Source of the DNA: JAWMQL01 sp033283165
GTDB lineage: Bacteria > Pseudomonadota > Gammaproteobacteria > Pseudomonadales > Halieaceae
NCBI GenBank assembly: GCA_033283165.1
Contig: JAWMQL010000001.1
Coordinates: forward strand, 992,001-1,056,000
DNA: 64,000 bases
Reading direction: 5' to 3'
Part shown: piece after piece, positions 56,145 through 62,917 of the stretch
Position numbering within the stretch: position 1 is the stretch's first letter
Layout: each line of letters opens with the position of its first letter
The notes under the pieces: model-generated
What the model saw: only the letters and a program-made list of their open reading frames with translations
What the model was told of the DNA's origin: nothing
Database searches by the model: none
Translations under genes and position numbers: made by a program

Positions 56145-58934
56145 ATGAAAAAAATGCTTATCAACGCCACGCAACCGGAAGAGTTGCGTGTGGCCCTGGT
56201 CGACGGGCAGCGCCTGTACGACCTGGATATCGAAAACCGTACCCGGATCCAGAAAAAGTCCAATATCTACAAGGGCAAGATCACCCGGGTTGAACCCTCC
56301 CTGGAAGCCGCCTTTGTCGACTTCGGCGCCGACCGGCACGGCTTCCTCCCCCTCAAGGAAATCTCCCGCGAATATTTCTACCGCGACAGTGGCAACGGCG
56401 AGGGCCGTCTCAAAATCAAGGACGTGGTCAAGGAAGGCACCGAAGTCGTCGTCCAGGTAGACAAGGAAGAACGCGGCAACAAGGGCGCCGCATTGACCAC
56501 CTTTATCAGCCTGGCCGGCCGCTACATGGTCTTGATGCCGAACAACCCACGCGCCGGCGGTATCTCGCGCCGTATCGAGGGTGACGACCGATCGGAACTG
56601 CGCGAGGCCCTGTCAGCGCTGGAAATCCCGAGCGGGATGGGCGTGATCATCCGCACCGCCGGTGTCGGTCGCTCCGCCGAGGAACTGCAGTGGGACCTGA
56701 ACTACCTGCTGCAACTGTGGGACGCTATATCCACCGCCAGGGACGAGGTAAAAGCGCCGGAACTGCTGTTCCAGGAGAGCAACGTGATCATTCGCGCGGT
56801 ACGCGATTACCTGCGGGATGACATCGACCAGGTGCTGATCGACTCCGAGGATGCCTACGCGCAGGCGGCGGATTTCGTCAGCATGGTGATGCCCAAGTAC
56901 AAGAATCGCCTCAAGCGTTACGAAGACAACATTCCGATGTTCAACCGGTTCCAGATCGAGAGCCAGATCGAGACCGCCTTCCAGCGCGAAGTGCGCCTGC
57001 CGTCCGGCGGCTCCATCGTCATCGACCCCACCGAGGCCCTGGTGTCCATCGACATCAACTCGGCCCGCGCTACCCGCGGCGGCGATATCGAGGAAACCGC
57101 CACCCAGACCAACCTGGAAGCCGCGGATGAAATTGCCCGCCAACTGCGCCTGCGTGACATGGGCGGACTGGTGGTCATTGACTTCATCGACATGCTGGCC
57201 TCCAAGAACCAGCGCGCGGTGGAAAATCGCATGCGCGATGCACTCAGCATCGACCGCGCCCGGGTCCAGGTGGGACGGATCAGCCGTTTCGGACTGCTGG
57301 AGATGTCCCGCCAGCGCCTGCGCCCTTCCCTGGGCGAGACCAGCGCCATCGTTTGCCCGCGCTGTACCGGCCAGGGCACGATCCGCGACACCAAGAGCCT
57401 CGCCCTATCTATCCTGCGCCTGCTGGAAGAAGAAGCCATCAAGGACCGCAGCGCCGAAGTACGCGCCATCGTACCGGTGGATGTGGCGGCCTATCTGCTG
57501 AACGAAAAGCGTTCGGCACTGAGCGAGATCGAGTCGGTGACCAAATCCCGCATCCTGGTGATTCCCAATCCCAACCTCGAAACGCCGCACTTCGAAGTGC
57601 AGCGCCTTCGCGATGACGAGGTGGAAGGTAGTGGGGAGACCAGCTACAAGATCGAGATCGCCGCCCCGGATGTGGATTCGATTACCGACAGCCACACGGC
57701 GGATATCCCGCAGCAACAGGCCGTGGTCCAGCGCATTACCCCGCAGGCACCGGCGCCGGAAACCCGCGAAGAAGAGCCCGCGCCACTAGCCGAGAGCAAG
57801 AAGCAGCAGGGCAATGGGCGCAAGCCGGGCGGCAAGAAGCAGCAGCAGCACAAGCACAAGCACAAGCCCCAGCCCAAGCCGGGCCTGCTGGCGCGCGTTT
57901 GGGCTGCGCTGGTCGGGACAGAGGAAGTACAGACCCAGCCCGACAGCAGCAAGTCGAAGCCCAAGGGTAAAGGCCAGCCCAAGAGCAAGGAGCAGGAAGA
58001 CAACCGCCAGCGTCAGGGACAGAAGTCCGAAGGCGGCCGCAATCGCAACCGCAACCGGCGCCGGGGCGGGGGCGGTGGCAACCGCCAGCAAACCGCGCAG
58101 GGCAACCAGGAGCAGGGCCAGCAGCAGGACAATCGCCGCGATGGCCAGCAGAAGCGGCGCCGGGACGAGGAGCCCAGGCGTAAGCCCGAGACCGTCGAAG
58201 AGCCGGCTGAACAGCAAGCCGAGTTACGCGACGACAGCGACAAGCCGCGCAAGCGCCCCAGTGACATGAAACGGGGCGATGCTCCGCGTCGTCGCCGCAA
58301 CCGCGGCCGCCGGCCCGAGGCCGACCAGACCGCCGCCAACGAACCGGTGGTGCAGGAAACCGCGGCCAGCGAAGCACCCGCGGAAGCACCAGCAAAACCG
58401 GAGCAACCCATGCCGTTCGAGGTCCCTGCCCCGGCAGCGATCACGCCGCCCGCGGAGCAGGAGCCAGTCGAGCGCACTTTAGAGGCGGAGCTCGAGGCAC
58501 CCGCAGCGACAGTCGAGCCGGCAACAGTTGCCACAGAAGCGGCTGAAGAGAGCCCGGAACCGGAAACCACCCCGGAGATCGCGGTGGAAGAACCGATTGA
58601 ACAGCCCGAACCGGAACCTGTCGTCGTGGCGCAGGACGAAGCACCTGTTGCAGCGGAGCCAGTGCAGGCGGAGCCGGAACCCGAGCCGAAACCGGAACCG
58701 GAAGCAGTACCCTCGCGAGCCGGGCTCACTGAAAACGGCCGCGCGGTGAACGATCCACGGGTGGAGCCGAAGCCGATAACCGAGGTCGCCATCACCACCG
58801 GCAACCCGGTGTTGTTCCGGCCCGAAGTTGCCCCGCCAGTACAGCCCAGTGGACGTGTCGCGCCACGCGCGATCAACGATCCCCGCGGGCCTCTGCCGGA
58901 GCAGAATATCCCGGAGGCTGCTGCCCAGGGCTAA
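56145..58934 (+). CDS. rne: Ribonuclease E
   Basis: 929 residues. Catalytic half (about 1-520): S1 domain (NIYKGKITRVEPSLEAAFVDFG), 5' sensor, DNase I-like domain with the Mg ligands in SIDINSAR and VVIDFIDM, and the Zn-link CPRCTGQG that joins dimers. The C-terminal 400 residues are disordered: an Arg/Lys/Gln-rich RNA-binding stretch, then an acidic Pro/Glu/Ala-rich tail with many PEPEPE-like repeats, ending in short conserved-looking patches (INDPRGPLPEQ). This tail is the degradosome scaffold. Makes the first cuts in mRNA decay and processes rRNA and tRNA. Confidence 0.97.
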   Translation: MKKMLINATQPEELRVALVDGQRLYDLDIENRTRIQKKSNIYKGKITRVEPSLEAAFVDFGADRHGFLPLKEISREYFYRDSGNGEGRLKIKDVVKEGTEVVVQVDKEERGNKGAALTTFISLAGRYMVLMPNNPRAGGISRRIEGDDRSELREALSALEIPSGMGVIIRTAGVGRSAEELQWDLNYLLQLWDAISTARDEVKAPELLFQESNVIIRAVRDYLRDDIDQVLIDSEDAYAQAADFVSMVMPKYKNRLKRYEDNIPMFNRFQIESQIETAFQREVRLPSGGSIVIDPTEALVSIDINSARATRGGDIEETATQTNLEAADEIARQLRLRDMGGLVVIDFIDMLASKNQRAVENRMRDALSIDRARVQVGRISRFGLLEMSRQRLRPSLGETSAIVCPRCTGQGTIRDTKSLALSILRLLEEEAIKDRSAEVRAIVPVDVAAYLLNEKRSALSEIESVTKSRILVIPNPNLETPHFEVQRLRDDEVEGSGETSYKIEIAAPDVDSITDSHTADIPQQQAVVQRITPQAPAPETREEEPAPLAESKKQQGNGRKPGGKKQQQHKHKHKPQPKPGLLARVWAALVGTEEVQTQPDSSKSKPKGKGQPKSKEQEDNRQRQGQKSEGGRNRNRNRRRGGGGGNRQQTAQGNQEQGQQQDNRRDGQQKRRRDEEPRRKPETVEEPAEQQAELRDDSDKPRKRPSDMKRGDAPRRRRNRGRRPEADQTAANEPVVQETAASEAPAEAPAKPEQPMPFEVPAPAAITPPAEQEPVERTLEAELEAPAATVEPATVATEAAEESPEPETTPEIAVEEPIEQPEPEPVVVAQDEAPVAAEPVQAEPEPEPKPEPEAVPSRAGLTENGRAVNDPRVEPKPITEVAITTGNPVLFRPEVAPPVQPSGRVAPRAINDPRGPLPEQNIPEAAAQG

Positions 58935-58938
58935 GTTC

Positions 58939-58966
58939 TTGTCTGCCTGAAACAGAACTGTATAAT
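58939..58966 (+). promoter_or_regulatory. Probable promoter of tRNA-Ser
   Basis: TTGTCT (58939-58944), 16-bp spacer, TATAAT (58961-58966), about 40 bp before the tRNA. Confidence 0.55.
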
Positions 58967-59005
58967 GCCGCCTTCGCCGATCAGATCGAACGGCGGCAAC
59001 AATCC

Positions 59006-59093
59006 GGTGGGCTGGCTGAGTGGTCGAAAGCGGCGGTCTTGAAAACCGTTGGAGGGAGACCTCCCCGGGGTTCGAATCCCTGGCCCACCGCCA
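59006..59093 (+). tRNA. tRNA-Ser (anticodon UGA)
   Basis: 88 nt including encoded CCA. Acceptor GGTGGGC pairs with GCCCACC; the anticodon loop CTTGAAA gives UGA; a long variable arm (GGAGGGAGACCTCC) marks a class II tRNA; the T-arm is GGGGTTCGAATCCC. It marks the border between the rne block and the AT-richer region downstream. Confidence 0.97.
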
Positions 59094-59255
59094 TAAACGT
59101 AAACGGGGCACCCCACAAGGGTGCCCCGTTTACGTTTAGGGTTTTGGGTCAAGCCCTGGTTCGAACCCCTGTTCGACAAACGCGCCCACGGCGCGTTTGG
59201 ACCGAGGCGCGCAGCGCCGAGCCCGCAGGGCGCTCACGCGCCTAAGCGTGTGAGC
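59094..59255. repeat. Array of four hairpins directly after tRNA-Ser
   Basis: (1) 59094-59138: perfect 20-bp arms, loop CACAA. (2) 59177-59199: CAAACGCGCC / GGCGCGTTTG, loop CAC. (3) 59206-59218: GGCGC / GCGCC. (4) 59232-59255: GCTCACGCGC / GCGTGTGAGC, one wobble. The first can end tRNA transcription, though only four T occur nearby. A 14-nt near-copy (13/14) of the tRNA T-arm sequence at 59069-59082 recurs at 59158-59171. Confidence 0.75.
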
Positions 59256-59470
59256 GGTCTATCCCTGGCAACCCCCTTCACACCGCTACAACAGCAAAGA
59301 ATTTTCAAAAAGTCCAGATAATCCCCCTCTGCCTCTGGACCTCAAATCCGTCCACGCCTAACCTCACCGGGTCCGTATTCGCTGATCTTGTCGCTGGCTG
59401 TATTCGTCAAGATCCAGGGGCCAAATACGGTACTTACAAAAACACGTGTTAAATAAACAGGGGACATTAA
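59256..59470 (+). promoter_or_regulatory. Structured leader before the 175-residue secreted protein
   Basis: Two nested stems: CCGTATT (59373-59379) with AATACGG (59424-59430), and GATCTTG (59384-59390) with CAAGATC (59408-59414). A 10-bp palindrome AACACGTGTT lies at 59441-59450, and AGGGGA at 59459-59464 is the ribosome site. I do not recognise a known riboswitch. Confidence 0.4.
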
Positions 59471-59998
59471 ATGAAAAACCGATTGCTGGTTTTATCTCTG
59501 GCTGTTGCTTCGATGACAGCTACCAACCTTATGGCCGCCGAGTGCGAGAAAGACTCCCAGGAAGTTTGGGTATCCGGCTCAGTGGATACTGTGAACATTT
59601 CCAGCGAGGTTCAGGTTGGAACCATCGAGTTACAGTTAACGTCTGTAACTAAAAACAAAGTCATTTTCAATGAGCGTGGTGCCATCGTGGGTCAGATTAC
59701 CGCGATCATCCCGTCTCCGCTGCCTAACCCGCCGACAATAATACTGGATCACGACATCTACTTTAACGACGGTGTAACAATAGAAACCAGCGGAGATCAG
59801 GCTATCGCACTCGGCAATCCTTTAGAAGAAACTGATATTCCAGTGTCCGAAGTCATCAGCAATTTCTGGGGAACCAAGATATTCAAGAAGGCCACCGGTG
59901 AAATAAACGCAGTGGGTACACTCAACGCCACGGGTCAGACCGACGGACTGCTCCACAATATTTTCGACCTGTCCGGCTCATTGTGCCTGAAAGACTGA
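59471..59998 (+). CDS. Secreted hypothetical protein
   Basis: 175 residues. Signal peptide (KNRLLVLSLAVASMTATNLMA, with cleavage after MAA) and a mature domain rich in beta-forming residues. Two cysteines, one just after the signal (ECEKD) and one at the C-terminus (SLCLKD), could join the ends of the domain. No family recognised. Codon use is AT-richer than in the rne block, consistent with the transferred-region idea. Followed by its own terminator. Confidence 0.7.
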   Translation: MKNRLLVLSLAVASMTATNLMAAECEKDSQEVWVSGSVDTVNISSEVQVGTIELQLTSVTKNKVIFNERGAIVGQITAIIPSPLPNPPTIILDHDIYFNDGVTIETSGDQAIALGNPLEETDIPVSEVISNFWGTKIFKKATGEINAVGTLNATGQTDGLLHNIFDLSGSLCLKD

Positions 59999-60052
59999 GC
60001 CTGCTCATGCCGTAATCACTTGCAATCGCAGCTTCTACGTTGCCTTTCAAAA

Positions 60053-60087
60053 CCCCGGAAAATCTCATTGTCCGGGGTTTTTTATTT
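60053..60087 (+). terminator. Rho-independent terminator
   Basis: CCCCGGA, 11-nt loop, TCCGGGG, then TTTTTTATTT. Ends the transcript of the 175-residue secreted protein. Confidence 0.9.
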
Positions 60088-60243
60088 GCCTCGATATTTC
60101 TCCTTGTTCGGCGCCACCCAACGTAGCAATAGCTGCGGTAAACGATGTCTGCGGCAGAGCCATTCGCTGGACAAATTTTGACCTATATCAAATATCCTTA
60201 TTTAAATTGTGGACTTAAGGATAAGATCAACTAACTTCCTTTG

Positions 60244-60346
60244 TGCAAAAGCCAAAACCGCCGAAAGGTGGTGACGGAAAGCCACGGGTCTTCACTTCCT
60301 CCGAGAGGTTGAGCGGCACGAAGGACTCCAAGATCGCCGGGCTGCC
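60244..60346 (+). promoter_or_regulatory. Putative cyclic-di-GMP class I (GEMM-I) riboswitch
   Basis: Core features of the GEMM-I aptamer are readable. P1: GCA (60245-60247) and GCC (60251-60253) pair with GGCTGC (60340-60345). P2: hairpin ACCGCC-GAAA-GGTGGT (60257-60272) with the GAAA docking loop. Junction: GACGGAAAGCC (consensus GACGCAAAGCC, one change). P3: starts CACGGGTCTT and closes AAGATCGCCGGG. The usual GGT-TGC of P1 is replaced by GGC-TGC with a matching change on the other side. The segment AAGGACTCCA (60321-60330) is perfectly complementary to TGGAGTCCTT (60366-60375), which contains the ribosome site of the next gene, so ligand binding can control translation. Class I also has cGAMP-sensing variants; the ligand is not certain. 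Confidence 0.72.
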
Positions 60347-60378
60347 AATTTATTTTTCGAATAAATGGAGTCCTTATC

Positions 60379-60870
60379 ATGAACACAATGAGTAAAGCAT
60401 TTACCGTGCTAGCAGGCAGCGTAGCGCTGTCATTTATATTACCGGCATCGGCGGACAATGGTATTCAATTCTATGAATTTGATTTCCCCGATGGAACGCA
60501 ATACATCGATTGCCTGAGTGAAGAGGTTGATATCTACCAGTCTGTTATTGGGAGATACCACGAATTCACTACAAAGACAGGTACCTATCACCTGGTGGAC
60601 AGTTGGCGCTCTACTGTTATGTGGGAAGGTGTCTCCACAGGCCGGAAATGGGTCGGCCTCAATCAGAACCCGTACGTGCAAAACATCAGCCCGGGAGAAA
60701 CTTTTCAATGGACTTTCACGGGAGTACAAAAGCCAATAGAGGGCGACGGGCCAAGATTCTTTTACAGTGCCGACTATAAGCTAACGGTTAACGCGAACGG
60801 CGATACGGTTGTTGAAAGAGAGCCCCAAGAACCTTTTAGCGACAGGGTTCGCTGTCTTGGGAAAAACTGA
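60379..60870 (+). CDS. Secreted hypothetical protein under riboswitch control
   Basis: 163 residues with a signal peptide (cleavage near LPASA-DN). The mature part of about 138 residues has the framework DCLSEEVDIYQ, TKTGTYHLVDSW, SPGETFQWTFTG, IEGDGPRFFYSADYKLTVNANG and a C-terminal RCLG. The two cysteines near the ends probably form a disulfide. It is a diverged paralogue of the convergent gene at 60951-61436. No known family recognised. GGAG stands 8 bases before the ATG and lies within the region that can pair with the aptamer. Expression is therefore likely linked to cyclic-di-GMP, which suggests a role in surface or biofilm life (inference). Confidence 0.75.
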   Translation: MNTMSKAFTVLAGSVALSFILPASADNGIQFYEFDFPDGTQYIDCLSEEVDIYQSVIGRYHEFTTKTGTYHLVDSWRSTVMWEGVSTGRKWVGLNQNPYVQNISPGETFQWTFTGVQKPIEGDGPRFFYSADYKLTVNANGDTVVEREPQEPFSDRVRCLGKN

Positions 60871-60899
60871 CAACGGTGCTGAGAATGCGAGTTTACTAT

Positions 60900-60928
60900 A
60901 ACCCCGGACAATACTTTGTCCGGGGTTT
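60900..60928 (+). terminator. Rho-independent terminator in the convergent gap
   Basis: AACCCCGGACAA / TTGTCCGGGGTT, a perfect 12-bp stem with a TACT loop, then a short TTTA. Serves the plus-strand gene and possibly, more weakly, the convergent one. It shares the CCCCGGA stem with the terminator at 60053. Confidence 0.75.
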
Positions 60929-60950
60929 ATGAATGTGTCGATCGCCGCTT

Positions 60951-61436
60951 CTATTTCGGTCCCACACAACGGATGTTCCAATCATCGGTACTTTGGGGTT
61001 GATAAAAGACCTTCACTTCCCCGTTTGCGTTTGCTGTCAATTTCAATCTCAGGTTGTACTGGAAAGACGGCCCATCGTTACCTTCTACCGGGAATAACTT
61101 CATGTGACCTGTAAACTGCCGAACTCCTCTTTCACCGAGTATTCCATTGTTCGCTCCGGGCGAAATACCGTGGCCAAACCACATTCTGAAATCCTGTGCT
61201 ACCCAAGTCTCATCCCACTCTACATAGTCGATAAGGTGAGAAATGCCCGACGGGGTGAAGAAAAGGCGTTCGCTAGTTTCAAAGTTGTATCTGTATATAT
61301 CTACCGTCTCGCCCAGGCAATCTATCTCCACATTCGGATATGCAGGAGTCTGGGCTACGGACGGGGGAACAATCGCAAGATTAGAGGTGAAACTTAGAAC
61401 GGCTATCGCAATTAACGATTTTCGATTCGGCAACAT
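60951..61436 (-). CDS. Secreted hypothetical protein, paralogue of the riboswitch-controlled gene product
   Basis: 161 residues. Signal peptide (cleavage after PSVAQ). The mature part lines up with the 60379-60870 product: EIDCLGETVDIYR with YIDCLSEEVDIYQ, FTPSGISHLIDY with TKTGTYHLVDSW, VEGNDGPSFQYNLRLKLTANANG with IEGDGPRFFYSADYKLTVNANG, and RCVG with RCLG. Both cysteines are kept. AGGAGA precedes the ATG. I could not find the riboswitch motif before this copy, so the pair is probably regulated differently. Function unknown. Confidence 0.72.
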   Translation of the reverse strand: MLPNRKSLIAIAVLSFTSNLAIVPPSVAQTPAYPNVEIDCLGETVDIYRYNFETSERLFFTPSGISHLIDYVEWDETWVAQDFRMWFGHGISPGANNGILGERGVRQFTGHMKLFPVEGNDGPSFQYNLRLKLTANANGEVKVFYQPQSTDDWNIRCVGPK

Positions 61437-61906
61437 GTCGATTCTCCTAGTTAATTTGTTTAATTCATACAGCTTTCGAAAGACCAGGCGATCAGGCCAA
61501 TATCGAAAACCACAACCCTAAGAACCTTGTCTTCATGAACACATCAAACCATTGCACTGACTAACCTATGGTGATCTGGATCAACTATACACACATATTT
61601 TATATGGTTAATTGGCCTGACCAGCTTCGCCGCTTATAACAAAATGCTTCAAAACATTTCCGCGGAAACGTAGTTTGCCGAGACGAACAGAATTGCACTA
61701 CAACCAGGCATTGCCGTTGAACGCTCTGGGGCAACCAGGGTTATTGCCCAAGCTACTGGCCTACGTCGTTGCGGCACACCAGGTTATTTGTCGCGGTGCG
61801 GGTTATCCTGATCCTGGGCGCACTGTTTTACATGGGGCAGGTGAGACACCCCAGGCAGGAATCAGTCGACGCGTGAATATGGTCCTCGAGAAGCGCGGCC
61901 GTAGGA
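61437..61906. other. 470-bp AT-rich intergenic region with a possible gene remnant
   Basis: The first half is AT-rich and should hold the promoter of the minus-strand secreted protein (TATAGT on the minus strand near 61586). In the second half, plus-strand frame 61721-61876 ends LFVAVRVILILGALFYMGQ-VRHPRQ with good coding character but no start. It may be the 3' remnant of a small membrane-protein gene. No intact gene seen. Confidence 0.4.
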
Positions 61907-62917
61907 CTACTCCGCCCCAACCGCCACGATCCTGGCCATCAGGTCAGGATCCTCTGGCAGCAGCCCCGCCGCGGGCAGGCGTTGCACCAGTTCCCGCCAC
62001 TGTGGCCACTGGGCAAAGGCACGTTCGAACAATGGCAACGCTTCCTCCACGCGCCCTTCCCCGGCCAGGGTCGCCGCATGCCAGAAGATCATTTCGTGAT
62101 TGCCAGGGGCCAGGGACTCAGCCTCACGATAGGCACGAAGCGCCTTATCGACCTCCCCACTGGTCAGGTACAAATCGCCCTCGTTCATCAGTTGATAAGC
62201 CCGGGCGGTGGCCAATAGCCGACGTAGTTCCGCCAGCGGCTCCTCGTGGTCCTCGACCCGCAAATCGAACACCTTGCCGCCCCAGGCTGGCTCATTGGCA
62301 TCGCCGCTGACAACCAGCAACGCGGCCGACTGCCTGCCGCGAATATCACCGCCCTCGCCTTCCGCCGCGTCCAGCGCCGCCATCATTCGCGCCGCGAGGT
62401 CACCCCCGGCATGCTCGTACGCCGCCACCATGGCCGTGCAAACGGTGGGCTTCAACATCATATTGGCCTGCACGGCGAAGCCGTCACCGGTCAGGTTGCA
62501 GTACTCCGTTATAGCCTTGTCGCCGGTGAAATTGGCGCTCACGCCGTTGCGGTCAATCATCCCCACCTGGCGCACCTCCCGGTACTCATCCGCGTCGGCG
62601 AGTGCATTCAGGGCCTGCTCGGCACCCTTGCCCGCCCGCATCAGTTGCAGCCCCAACGGCCCGTAAGCGGGGTCGATAAAGGATTGAGTAGCCACCGCCC
62701 CGATACCGGGCTCCGCCCAGATTACATCGGCACCGACGGAAAACCAGTGCGACTGCACCGCCGCCCCCAGTTGCCCGGTGTGGGCATCCCTGGCGACAAT
62801 GGAATAGGTGTGGACCGGCCGCAATGGCTTTTCATCGGCCCCGGATCGTGCGGCCAGAAGCACCAGGACAGTGGCTATCACGCAGATATTCATTAACTTA
62901 ATCGTTGCGTTCTTCAT
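61907..62917 (-). CDS. DUF1028 family secreted protein with C-terminal TPR-like region
   Basis: 336 residues. Signal peptide (NICVIATVLVLLAARSGA). The DUF1028 domain (about 32-240) begins TYSIVARDAHTGQLGAAVQSHWFSVG, shown here by its key part GAAVQSHW, and continues GIGAVATQSF and GFAVQANMM. It has an Ntn-hydrolase-like fold of unknown activity. The last 90 residues (ALRAYREAESLAPGNHEMIFWHAATL) form tetratricopeptide-like helices. Starts 20 bp inside the end of the MFS gene, with GGAGGGG before the ATG, so the two are coupled. Confidence 0.85.
   Translation of the reverse strand: MKNATIKLMNICVIATVLVLLAARSGADEKPLRPVHTYSIVARDAHTGQLGAAVQSHWFSVGADVIWAEPGIGAVATQSFIDPAYGPLGLQLMRAGKGAEQALNALADADEYREVRQVGMIDRNGVSANFTGDKAITEYCNLTGDGFAVQANMMLKPTVCTAMVAAYEHAGGDLAARMMAALDAAEGEGGDIRGRQSAALLVVSGDANEPAWGGKVFDLRVEDHEEPLAELRRLLATARAYQLMNEGDLYLTSGEVDKALRAYREAESLAPGNHEMIFWHAATLAGEGRVEEALPLFERAFAQWPQWRELVQRLPAAGLLPEDPDLMARIVAVGAE

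Noticed and set aside
57780..58760. Low-complexity repeats in the second half of rne as a repeat element
   Set aside because: They encode the disordered Arg-rich and Pro/Glu-rich scaffold typical of RNase E and stay in frame.
61437..61660. Second GEMM-type riboswitch before the paralogous secreted protein
   Set aside because: The minus-strand leader lacks the GAAA-capped P2 hairpin and the CGCAAAGCC-like junction.
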